46,707 bases of DNA from positions 1 to 46,707 of the IMG/VR virus record IMGVR_UViG_3300030328_005162. The stretch is one strand, 5' to 3'. The notes under the pieces were generated by a model. The model saw only the letters and a list, made by a program, of their open reading frames with translations, had not been told where the DNA came from and searched no databases. The stretch is from a virus. The stretch's first letter is position 1. Each line of letters begins with the position of its first letter. Shown here in pieces: positions 26,671 through 35,600 of the stretch. Made by a program: the position numbers and the translations under genes.

Positions 26671-27410
26671 ATCTTTTTTATCCTATAAACGTAAAGAAGC
26701 CTGTTAAAAAACTTTTCATTAACTTGTTCTGAAGTTGCGAATTTGTTTCTCGGGTGATGTAACATTAAATCGTTTCCAAGAAATACACCTAAATGCATAG
26801 GTTTTCCTTTTAAACCAAGTACGATAATATCATTTTTCTTAAGGTCTGATTTACTTCCGATTTTTACTTTAAAAAACTTTCTTTCATCGTAATCGAGGGA
26901 AACTTTCTCTATGAGATCTATAGATTTTTGTAGATCTTTTTTTTCCGAACCTTTTTTATAAGCTCCTATTACTTCTTCTGGGAGTTCGATAGAGAGGTTT
27001 TCTTTCATGTAGTTTCTAACTAACGTAAAGCAGTCGTTCTTACCCACTTGGAAAGGAATGTTTAAATAAGAAATCTTATTTTCTTTGTAATTATAGTGAT
27101 GGAAGCTATTTGATTTTATATTATACATCACATAATTAAGACGATGGTTAATACTGTTCTCTTTATCTAAGTAAGAAAACATGTCATTGTTTTTGTGGGA
27201 ATGATAAGTAGCTACAATGTTTCCCCTGTAAGAGCATTTTAAATAATCGATGGGATTTATCGAAAAGTTAACTAACGGATTTTGTGCGTCATTTTTACAT
27301 TTAAAAGAATTCATTTTAACGCCATCGTCAAAGATTAATCCACAGCATTCCTCTGGAGCTTTTTCAAGCGCGTGAGACTTAATACTATTTTTTATATCTT
27401 CTGTAAGCAT
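26667..27410 (-). CDS. K: Tail tip peptidase, JAMM plus NlpC/P60 (lambda gpK-like)
   Basis: A 247-residue two-domain protein. The N-terminal JAB/JAMM metallopeptidase domain shows E20/E21 in APEECCGLI and the zinc motif H70-S-H72 with S79 and D82. The C-terminal NlpC/P60 domain has the catalytic cysteine C127 in GKNDCFTLVRNY, H206 in MHLGVFLG, and H218/H219 as possible third residue. In lambda-like phages this protein is needed for tail-tip assembly and may cut peptidoglycan or process tail proteins. The JAMM spacing from the second His to Ser is one residue shorter than the usual seven. It starts 1 nt after gene L and overlaps gene I by ATGA. Confidence 0.92.
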   Translation of the reverse strand: MLTEDIKNSIKSHALEKAPEECCGLIFDDGVKMNSFKCKNDAQNPLVNFSINPIDYLKCSYRGNIVATYHSHKNNDMFSYLDKENSINHRLNYVMYNIKSNSFHHYNYKENKISYLNIPFQVGKNDCFTLVRNYMKENLSIELPEEVIGAYKKGSEKKDLQKSIDLIEKVSLDYDERKFFKVKIGSKSDLKKNDIIVLGLKGKPMHLGVFLGNDLMLHHPRNKFATSEQVNEKFFNRLLYVYRIKKI

Positions 27411-27411
27411 T

Positions 27412-29352
27412 TTAAGTTAGTGTTTGTTGAACTCTTTTAGCGGCTGGAAATCCTCCGTAAGGAAGACCGCCTTTACCTGCTGAGACGGCGCCCCCTATAA
27501 CGCATTGGCAGGATTGATCTTTGAAGGCTGCGCCTTCAGTACCCCATCTCATACGGCATGCTTTCAAGCTTTTAGAGCATTGGTCTGCTATCCAGTAATC
27601 ACTATTCGGAGGAGGGGTAGCTTTTGGGGTATCAACTTTGGCTACGTAATAATATTTTATATCGTTCTTTTCTTGATAAACATATTGTCCTTTATTGTAC
27701 TCTTGATCACTCATCCATCTTCCCCGGTCTGCAAATTTAGACTGCAGGTCTGGGATAATATCTACTATTCTTTCATCATTATCTGTAGCAACAGGAGGAG
27801 CCTCTGTAGGAAGGAGCTTGTATTTTAAGTTTGGATCAGTAAGCCCAGCTTTGCGTATAATAGGAATTTCATCACTCATTCTACTTAACTCTACATCAGT
27901 TAAATTAAAATTAGAATCAGCAGAATTAAAAATTTGTATTTTTGCGTTGTTACTGGCCGTGCTTGCGGAATTATTAATTTCAAAATCTACACTGTAAGTT
28001 CCATTACCTAAGTCAGTAGGGGTCGCACGATTAGACCAGCCAACCTTTTTAAGTCCTACTGAGTTAATGACTTGAAAGTTGGGTATTTGCCCACTAGTAA
28101 GAATTAGTTTAAAACTTAAACGAAAAATTTGAGTAGATTTAACTGTGAAAGCTGGGGATTCTGCTATACTAACATAAATGTTAGAATAAGACGCTGCTCT
28201 TGCTGCAGTAAGATTGGCATTATTAGTATTAGAAGTAAAAGTCCCGTAAGAATAATTTATACTAGCTGTTTCGTTATTGGATACTGTTCCTGTGAGGGTC
28301 CCAAAGAATAAACTAGAAGAAGCAGGATAAATATCTTTATTCTTAGTAGCGAGAACATTATCAGAAAGATCTAATGAGCCTCCTCCTGAGAAGGTAAAAA
28401 TTTCCCCTTTCTTAAAAAGTTGATCGCTTTCGGGATCTATTGCAATGCCTGAACCTCCTGAAGAGTAAGCTCCGTCGGCAGTGATTTGAAACCGAGCGGT
28501 AACATTACTCCAGTTCCCAGCTCCCGCTCCAGACCAAATTGTCTCGATAACTTTCATTACTTCTTTTGACTTACCCGAATTGTTTTCTTCGTCATAGTAA
28601 TGTTGATACCAGCATCCCGGGCCTCGGTACTGAAACATACATCTATCTGCAAAAATAACTCTCTTAGGAAGAGTCAATCCTTCTAAATCTAAGCTGGAAG
28701 CCAACTGATACTTAAGCATCGCTTTGTTTTCAGATACCTTACGTTCGATAAAGTATATATCTCTAGGGAGTTCTGCGTAAGGATCAGGCTCAAAGCCTTG
28801 AGGTATTTCTCCAAGGTTTTCACTTGCCATGTTAGTAAGGAAGCTAGTGTTAACATTGCCGGAAGAATCAACTTTCAAAAAATTATCTACATCAAGAAAT
28901 TTAGCGAAGGTTCTAATTCTAGTGACTTTAGCCCCAATGACATCTCCAAATTTTCGTATCTGGTATCGCAGTAAACCCATTAGGTTAATCCCTTCTTCTG
29001 ACTGTGTTGATATAGTGAACTCAGGAGTCGGTAAAGTCCCTCGACTTGATACTTCGAACCCTTCTGCTTGAATCGGCGCGGGGTAGTAAGTGTTACCCTG
29101 CCACTTTAGATAAGAATTAAATATGTTTATATTATTATGAAATCTTAATATATTGTCTTGTTCACTGTCAGGCAGTCCATAAGCGCTAGCTTCAACCCCT
29201 AGATTAGTAATATCGTTGGCTTCCATTATCTCTGTGAGATCTATCTCAAAAAAAGTAACGATAGACGAGGGTTCAAGGTTGTTAATCTCCGAGCTTAAGG
29301 CTTTTATAGAAGACTGAGTTCTAGATTTAGATGGAGAGTTATAATCAGGCAT
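27412..29352 (-). CDS. L: Minor tail protein with iron-sulfur cysteines (lambda gpL-like), large insertion
   Basis: A 646-residue L-type minor tail protein, against ~232 residues for lambda gpL. Residues ~25-250 align with the family: LEPSSIVTFFEIDL, LKWQGNTYYPAPIQAEGFEV, AKVTRIRTFAKFLD and DPYAELPRDIYFIERK. Lambda gpL binds a [4Fe-4S] cluster through two cysteine pairs with x8 and x6 spacing; the same spacings occur here as C238/C247 and C592/C599. The pairs are separated by ~344 residues rather than ~22. The insert holds a beta-rich part (~270-490) and a CBM5/12-like segment (~543-590; W546, Y-rich strands, W587). C615 and C617 are extra cysteines near the C-terminus. The gene sits between M and K, 2 nt and 1 nt away. 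Confidence 0.9.
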   Translation of the reverse strand: MPDYNSPSKSRTQSSIKALSSEINNLEPSSIVTFFEIDLTEIMEANDITNLGVEASAYGLPDSEQDNILRFHNNINIFNSYLKWQGNTYYPAPIQAEGFEVSSRGTLPTPEFTISTQSEEGINLMGLLRYQIRKFGDVIGAKVTRIRTFAKFLDVDNFLKVDSSGNVNTSFLTNMASENLGEIPQGFEPDPYAELPRDIYFIERKVSENKAMLKYQLASSLDLEGLTLPKRVIFADRCMFQYRGPGCWYQHYYDEENNSGKSKEVMKVIETIWSGAGAGNWSNVTARFQITADGAYSSGGSGIAIDPESDQLFKKGEIFTFSGGGSLDLSDNVLATKNKDIYPASSSLFFGTLTGTVSNNETASINYSYGTFTSNTNNANLTAARAASYSNIYVSIAESPAFTVKSTQIFRLSFKLILTSGQIPNFQVINSVGLKKVGWSNRATPTDLGNGTYSVDFEINNSASTASNNAKIQIFNSADSNFNLTDVELSRMSDEIPIIRKAGLTDPNLKYKLLPTEAPPVATDNDERIVDIIPDLQSKFADRGRWMSDQEYNKGQYVYQEKNDIKYYYVAKVDTPKATPPPNSDYWIADQCSKSLKACRMRWGTEGAAFKDQSCQCVIGGAVSAGKGGLPYGGFPAAKRVQQTLT

Positions 29353-29354
29353 TT

Positions 29355-29927
29355 TTAATTACTTTTCTGAATAAAAGAAGCTGTAATAGAATAATTATTA
29401 TGAAAGGCAAAATTACTCTGGAAATTAGAGCATACAAAGCGTTTCTTATATCCGGAACCGGGTATATCGGTATAAGGAGCGGGTAAAGACTTTAAACAAA
29501 AGCTCTCCGCACCTTTACGGGCTCTTAGGAAGTGGATTATTGCAGTAGCTTCAGCTTCGCTCCTCAAATCAAATTTAGCGTTTATGCGGATTAAATTATT
29601 GAAAATCCCGTCAGGTATTCTCTGTTCGTAGCTATTTCCAAAATTCACCGTAACGGTTTTGGGATTATGGTTTACGGCAACATTGTATGAGGGAGTCCAT
29701 GAAAAATAAGGTATATCGACGTTGTTTACATTTACATAACCTTGCCAGTATTGGTTATTGTAAGTTGGCGGGGTTTTGTTAGTGTTATCTTTTAAAGCAT
29801 AATAATACTTAATCTTTTTAGGGACTCCGCTTGACCCTATATTGCTCCTCACTAATACAATATCGTTTTTAGAGTACGCTGTTGTAGCGCTCCAGTCCTT
29901 TACTGTGTATATGCTTTTTAATGCCAT
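29355..29927 (-). CDS. M: Minor tail protein (lambda gpM-like) with N-terminal carbohydrate-binding-like module
   Basis: A 190-residue tail-tip protein. Residues ~70-190 match the phage minor tail protein M family: FSWTPSY, VTVNFGNSYEQRIPDGIF, AIIHFLRARKGAESF, KKRFVCSNF and a closing SITASFIQ. The N-terminal ~65 residues (DWSATTAYSKNDIVLV, then KYYYALKDN and QYWQG) have the W, Y-strand, W pattern of a CBM5/12-like chitin/cellulose-binding fold, which lambda gpM lacks. It is the first gene of the minus-strand tail-tip operon, with a GTGTAAT-type promoter 33 nt before its ATG. M assignment is firm; glycan binding by the extra module is a prediction. Confidence 0.82.
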   Translation of the reverse strand: MALKSIYTVKDWSATTAYSKNDIVLVRSNIGSSGVPKKIKYYYALKDNTNKTPPTYNNQYWQGYVNVNNVDIPYFSWTPSYNVAVNHNPKTVTVNFGNSYEQRIPDGIFNNLIRINAKFDLRSEAEATAIIHFLRARKGAESFCLKSLPAPYTDIPGSGYKKRFVCSNFQSNFAFHNNYSITASFIQKSN

Positions 29928-29940
29928 TTTACCCTTAAGC

Positions 29941-29962
29941 CTTTATTTATTATATTACACAC
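29941..29962 (-). promoter_or_regulatory. GTGTAAT-type promoter for M-L-K-I-J operon
   Basis: On the minus strand GTGTAATATAATAAATAAAG begins at 29960, 33 nt before the M start codon. AAGGG in the leader could be the ribosome binding site. It lies back to back with the plus-strand copy at 29971. Confidence 0.55.
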
Positions 29963-29968
29963 AAAAAA

Positions 29969-29984
29969 GAGTGTAAAATAAAGA
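29969..29984 (+). promoter_or_regulatory. GTGTAA-type promoter for the block from 29992
   Basis: GAGTGTAAAATAAAGA; GTGT at 29971 is 21 nt before the ATG at 29992, with ATAAGG as ribosome binding site. Only 10 nt separate it from the divergent copy. Confidence 0.55.
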
Positions 29985-29991
29985 TAAGGTA

Positions 29992-30822
29992 ATGTTAGGA
30001 AGAATTAGGAGAGATGCGGAAAAGATCACTATCAATGGTAGTGGGATTCAGGGAGTGCAATCAATATCTGCACAATACGAGTCTGTCGCGCGCCCATTGA
30101 GTAATTTGGGAATAACTGAGATACAGTACGCTCCTCAAGGCGCTCAAACTGCTAATTTACAAGTAAATACCTTATTTACTCATACTTTATCCCCTTCTGC
30201 ACCCACTACATCGATGAATGTGATGCAAAACTTTACGGGGGATAATGCTTTTAGTGGTGTCGTAGACTACGGATCGCAGAAATTTATCTTCACTGAAGGG
30301 TATATGGAGACATTTTCTTGCTCTTGTGGGATAGGTGAAATACCTCAAATCAATACATCTTCTATTATTTATGGGGATTTTGGGACGGGAGATTTGACTG
30401 ATTTACCTACTGACAACTATCCGGGCTCGTTAAACATACCCAGCTACAGTTCAATGGAAGTGAATTTGGATGAATTTAACACTAACAGGATGACTTCATT
30501 TAGCGTAGATATAGCCACTCCCAGAATTCCTATTTACGCTTTAGATAATGACAAGCCCACTAATGTCATAGCGGGGACACCGGTAGAAATTAACGTAAAC
30601 TTTTCTTTAGACGTGGACGACTATGAGATAAAAAATATGAGATTTGTTCCTGATCAAACAGTTTTTGAAAATACTACATTAATTTTGAAAAAAAATAACA
30701 CAAATATAGAATTATTAAGGTACTCTTTTGATAACATGCTTCTGACTTCAGAATCCTTTCAAGGTAGTACAGATTCTAACGCGGTGGTAAATTTTAACTT
30801 GAGATCTTTCATATTGAGGTGA
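29992..30822 (+). CDS. Tail tube-like structural protein, paralogue 3
   Basis: A 276-residue protein with two similar halves. The first has QSISAQYESVARPLSNLG, then GYMETFSCSCGIGEIP. The second has TSFSVDIATPRIPIYALD, then MLLTSESFQGSTDSNAVVNF, which mirrors the C-terminus of the tube-like protein at 7406 (SESFTSSIGDNKSVTLDF). I read it as a distant, compact member of the same tube-like family. It is the first gene downstream of the divergent promoter region and begins a set of three such proteins ending at a multi-domain TIG protein. A role as minor tube, tip or fibre-attachment ring is inferred. Confidence 0.5.
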   Translation: MLGRIRRDAEKITINGSGIQGVQSISAQYESVARPLSNLGITEIQYAPQGAQTANLQVNTLFTHTLSPSAPTTSMNVMQNFTGDNAFSGVVDYGSQKFIFTEGYMETFSCSCGIGEIPQINTSSIIYGDFGTGDLTDLPTDNYPGSLNIPSYSSMEVNLDEFNTNRMTSFSVDIATPRIPIYALDNDKPTNVIAGTPVEINVNFSLDVDDYEIKNMRFVPDQTVFENTTLILKKNNTNIELLRYSFDNMLLTSESFQGSTDSNAVVNFNLRSFILR

Positions 30823-30825
30823 AAT

Positions 30826-30840
30826 ATGTGTAATAATTTA
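30826..30840 (+). promoter_or_regulatory. GTGTAAT-type promoter
   Basis: ATGTGTAATAATTTA; GTGT at 30828 is 25 nt before the ATG at 30853, with AAAAGG just before the start codon. It lies in the 30-bp gap between two plus-strand genes. Confidence 0.5.
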
Positions 30841-30852
30841 AAATAAAAGGTT

Positions 30853-31734
30853 ATGGCAACGGTATTTTACGATAAGGCAGCGGTAGAATTAACTTTTGGT
30901 AGCATTACTCAAAAGTTATTGGCGACAGATTGCTCATTGAGCTTTTCAAATTCAATGCAGCCACTTTATTCCATAGGTACTAAAGGCGCTCTAGGTCAGT
31001 TTCCTGCCGCCGCTAGACAAGGTGATCTCAGTTTCAATTTTTTAACTACTATTACTGGAGCCGCGGGAGGTGGCAAAGTAGGGAATACGGAAGGGGCTGG
31101 AAATATAATTAACTATCTGGCCAGCGGGATAAAAAATTCAACTAACTCTCATGCCAGCGGCGTACAAATAAAATTTGCTGGGGTTTCTGGTAGTGGTTTT
31201 CTTAATTCCTATGGATTTAACGTAGGAAGTAATACTGTATCAACTTCTAGCGCCGGATTTACTTTTTTCGGAAGCGGGGATCAACAGGCTCCTGTTTCAG
31301 GTTTTCTTAATGATTTTGCCGGAAATACTACTCAAACCGGAATATTGGCAACTGGAATAGCCCATGGCAGGTATACAAACTTAGATACATTCCGGACTAC
31401 TATAGACGCTAACTCAGACCAAGGTACTGTGTTCTCTGCAGATTATTCTATATCTTTTAACCACGTTCCCGTCTATAAAGTAGGGCAAGAATTTCCAACC
31501 ACAACATTTTATACTACTGCGCAGGAGTCTTTAGGGATTACGGAAGACGTATTCAACTCTGGTCTAGCGTTTGATCAAGCTGGGCAAAACTTAACTATGC
31601 AGGTTAAAGGCTTGAATACCGCCGCTCAGGTTATGGAGGTGGGGCTGTCTGGGGCTACTCAGGTATCTACCGCTATGTCTGCTGGCATGGATGACATAGT
31701 AAGAACGCAAAAGAATTTAACCTCAGTTTATTAA
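30853..31734 (+). CDS. Tail tube-like structural protein, paralogue 4
   Basis: A 293-residue beta-rich protein without signal peptide. It repeats the two-half plan of its neighbours: CSLSFSNSMQPLYSIGTKG then GFLNSYGFNVGSN in the first half, and DYSISFNHVPVYKVGQEFP in the second. The LYSIG and VYKVG positions correspond to PLSNLG and PIYALD in the gene before. The C-terminus is a helix-prone segment (TAMSAGMDDIVRTQ) not seen in the others. It has its own promoter-like motif and AAAAGG leader, and stops 1 nt before the next gene's GTG. Tail structural role is likely; the tube-like fold is inferred from motif pattern. Confidence 0.5.
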   Translation: MATVFYDKAAVELTFGSITQKLLATDCSLSFSNSMQPLYSIGTKGALGQFPAAARQGDLSFNFLTTITGAAGGGKVGNTEGAGNIINYLASGIKNSTNSHASGVQIKFAGVSGSGFLNSYGFNVGSNTVSTSSAGFTFFGSGDQQAPVSGFLNDFAGNTTQTGILATGIAHGRYTNLDTFRTTIDANSDQGTVFSADYSISFNHVPVYKVGQEFPTTTFYTTAQESLGITEDVFNSGLAFDQAGQNLTMQVKGLNTAAQVMEVGLSGATQVSTAMSAGMDDIVRTQKNLTSVY

Positions 31735-31735
31735 T

Positions 31736-32653
31736 GTGCTTTATACCGCAGACAACGCTAAACTTAAAATCAATAATGAAGAAATTCTAGCTTCTAACGC
31801 TGCGATTTCTTTAGGCGCTAATTTATCCCCAAATTACTTAATGACCCAGCGGCACACCCAGTCGCAAGTAGCTGGTAATGGAATTGGAGGCACATTAACA
31901 TTTTCCTATTATTTAACAGGTAAAGATTACTTTAAGACTTTCATAACAGGACAGGGAGAAAGACCTGACCGAGGAGCCTCGGAGCTAACCACTCAAAAAA
32001 TGTCCGGTAACTTTGGCGGCTTGAATTTTGAAAGTGGATTCTTAACTTCATATTCAGTAAACTTCAATCAAAATAGTCCGGCAATAGCTAATGCTACCGT
32101 CAATTTTTTTGACTCTGTACGTGGGGAATTTGTAGCCACTAACGCACAAGCTCCTGAAGGTACTGAGGTTCTTAATATATCAAAGGCTGTAATTGAAAGT
32201 GATTTCGCAGCTGGGGTTGCTGAAGACGGTACAAGTGCGCCTTTTCAGGTAGATAACTTTATAGCGGGTACCTACAACTATAACTCTGAAGTTAAGCCGG
32301 TTTACTTAATGGATCAAACAATACCTAGTGACGTAAGCTTTGGGACTAAGGTTGTAAACATGAATTTTGAAATAGATAACCCTACTGGTTATTTACCTAT
32401 TAGCGGATCAGATGCCAAGATATCCGTTAACCTTAAAAACACGGCGGCTCAAACCGTAGAGAATTTTACATGCTCAGGAGTTATTAATACTCGAAACCTA
32501 TCTTCGGCCGCTGGTGATTATATAAAGCAGACAATAAATGTCACTCAAAACAATTTATCCGCAGGAGACACCTTTATTGCCGCTATAATAGATAACCTTG
32601 GATCAACCGGTTGTGTAGGTATAGGAACCACAGGATCGGAGGGAAATATATAA
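31736..32653 (+). CDS. Tail tube-like structural protein, paralogue 5 (GTG start)
   Basis: A 305-residue protein. The GTG at 31736 is chosen as start because it follows the preceding TAA by one base; the overlapping ATG at 31734 is in another frame. The pattern again has two halves: AAISLGANLSPNYLMTQRHT then GFLTSYSVNFNQNSP in the first, and NSEVKPVYLMDQTIPSDVSF in the second. GFLTSYS matches GFLSSYS in the tube-like protein at 7406. The stop is immediately followed by the ATG of the TIG-repeat gene, so the two are co-translated. It may form the ring that anchors the TIG protein. Confidence 0.5.
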   Translation: MLYTADNAKLKINNEEILASNAAISLGANLSPNYLMTQRHTQSQVAGNGIGGTLTFSYYLTGKDYFKTFITGQGERPDRGASELTTQKMSGNFGGLNFESGFLTSYSVNFNQNSPAIANATVNFFDSVRGEFVATNAQAPEGTEVLNISKAVIESDFAAGVAEDGTSAPFQVDNFIAGTYNYNSEVKPVYLMDQTIPSDVSFGTKVVNMNFEIDNPTGYLPISGSDAKISVNLKNTAAQTVENFTCSGVINTRNLSSAAGDYIKQTINVTQNNLSAGDTFIAAIIDNLGSTGCVGIGTTGSEGNI

Positions 32654-35600
32654 ATGCCAACTTTTAGACCTAAGAAAATATTTAGTTTGAGCGGTTCCAA
32701 TATGGACTTTGTTCAGAACGTTTTCTTTGGCGACGTCCAAGTGGATACATTTAATTATTTAGATACCACTGGTATTTCAGGCGTTGTTCCCGCAGCTGCT
32801 TATTCAAGTGAAATTTTTGTAGAAACTGATTCATCTACTCTGTCATTAGGCAACGTTAACGTAGTGTTAGATTCGGCTAGCCAAGTATCAGTTGGAGAAT
32901 TGGAAACCTATTCAGCTAAAGCAGGAGACTTAATACAAGTCACAGGGGAAAACTTTTACCAAATAACTGATGTAAGATTTGGTCATGCAGATCATTTGAC
33001 AGGTCAATTCTTTGTAACAAGTCCAAACGAATTAAATGTTATAGTGCCTTCTGGGGCAGAATGGAAAGGGATATCAGTATCTTCTTCCCTGCGTACTGGG
33101 CTAAATGGTAGCACTTCTGAATCAAGTGGAATTTCGCCAAATGAATTTGTAATTATCCCAGAGATAACAGGATTAAGCACAGGCCAACAAACCACAGGGC
33201 AAAATGTTGACGTTTTAGGTAGAAATTTTAACGCAGTAACCGGGGTTAATTTTAATAATGTAACGGGTTCTGTCTCGCTTGTTACCTCTGAGATTGTTAG
33301 GGCGGAAGTCCCGAGCGGAGATGTTTGGGGAGGGGTAAATTTGTTACTGAGGAGTGGTTTGTCTCATAGCGGGGACGCTAATTTGATATTCAAGTCTTTG
33401 GCTAAGATAACTGGTATAGGTCCAAATCCAGCCTCGGGTCCTTGGAGCTCTCAAGCTATTCCCGGAGTCCCAGAGATAACAGGATCGGCAACTGCTTTTG
33501 TTGAAACTGGAGATGTTGCTGCTATTTCAGGTTTTAACTTTATACCTGAGATACTTTATGATGCAAAAAACTTCGATAGGAGCGCTAGTGGTTATCTTGT
33601 CGGTTTCGGTACTGAAGGTTCCACTGGGTTATTTAATATAGTAGGGACTACAAATAGTGCTATGACAGGAAAAATTCCTACGACATGCCCTACCGGAACC
33701 AGCAATGTTTTTCTTTATTCTAATCATTACCCAGAAGCTTTTCCTTCAAATACAGATTTTTTATTAAAATACAGCACTCCTGTTATTACTTCTATAAATC
33801 CATCTTCTGGATTGGCGGGAGACGTTATAACGGTAAAAGGAGATAACTTTTATGACATACTTGGTGCAGATATAACTGGAGGGGCAGTAGGCGCTGGAAC
33901 TGAATATACAAGTGCTTTTATAGTAGAGAACAAACAAGGTGACTCTGTTACTCTTACTGTAGGAAGCGGTATTCAAACTATAACTACTCAACAAGGTTAC
34001 GACGTTGTTATTTCAGGTAGGTACGGAGAGGACACTTCCTATCATACTGATGGTGATGGATTTGTGGGGTTTGGAATGCCTACGGTTACGGCTATAAATC
34101 CCACTACAAATATCTCGCCGAACCAAACAGGAACAATAACAGGGACTAATCTTTACTCAGGAGATTTAAGGCTTTCTTTAGTAAAAGATTCAGTAACTAA
34201 TGTAGTTACTGATCTAGCTATTAGCGGTTTTAAGTCTAACAATACAGAGGTTAGATTTTCTTATCCCAATAGTTTTGAGACGGGGGCTTATAGGTTGAGA
34301 TTGCACAATGTTAGGGGTAGTACTATAAGTAACTTAGGAGGGGTTTTAGATGTTTATGAGTATCCGGTTATTAGCGGCTTCTCTCCAACTACCGGAGTTG
34401 TGGATGAAACTACTATAACTATATCTGGCGCTTTCGAAGCTATTACTGGATTAAAAATAGGAGATACTTTAATAACAGGAAGTGACGTTACGCCTTTTGC
34501 TAATAGTGACTATATAACAGGGATACAATTTACACCTAATGAAAATGTAGCAAGCGCAAGGATAGAGGTTTTAACTAGCGGAGGGAATGAAACTACGCCT
34601 GACCTTTTGAATATAGTTCCGGGTTCACCTTCTATTAGTGGGTTTTGGATAGGGACAAAAGATAATAAGCCGTCTTACGTAAGTGCGACGGGAGATATCA
34701 ACTATGATCAAGTATTTGGGCGAACAAATTCCATAAACATCTCAGGGAAACGATTGAATTTAGTTACAGGAATAGAATTTTCAGGAAGAGTAAATAAGTT
34801 TGTAGAAGATAATTTTTTAAGTAGGGGATATGAAAATATTAGTTTACCAATCCCTCAGAATATAAATAGTAGGAGTGGTTTATTTAACGCCGTTGATTTC
34901 TTAGGAAGAACTGGGGATTTCCCAAGCGGTATAAATATAGTAGATGTTAGTGGCTTTAATAGTTATTTAGTTCCCGGTGAAGAAATGCTTTTAAGTGGAA
35001 AAAATGTTAAAGATTTAGATATTCTTTTCCCTTATGTTACAGGGGGGACGGAGTCGATAAGTTCTATTTATGTCAATACAGTGGATAATGTAGAGGTTAT
35101 TAAGGCTAACGTTCCTACTGGATTGATAGATTCTTTACTTACCCTTTCAGGTAGGGAAAATAGTGGTATTGTAATTGACCAAAGCGGGTTCTGTCCACTA
35201 TCTTGCATAGAAGGAATATCAGGATACAATGGCACTAATATTTCTACGGGAGCGCCTCTGGTAATTACTGGGTCTAATTTCATTTGGAGTTTTCCTGATC
35301 TAGGGGACGGAACAGGGATATCAAATATTTCAGGAGCGTACGCTTTGATAACAGGAACGGGTTACAATTTAAGAAATTTTCCAGATGAGAAGACAGGTGT
35401 TATGAGTATGCCGGTAAATTTAACTGGGTATGATAGTGGGATATACGCAGGGTATAGTTCAGAACTGTTAAGCAGAGGGTATTTTGTAACTCCTCAGGAT
35501 TTTATAGGAACAGGGAATTTGGTTTTATCTACTCCGGTTTTTGGTTCAAATTATGCTCAATATATAAAAGCTTTCTCCATAGTGGATCAACAGCCTTATA

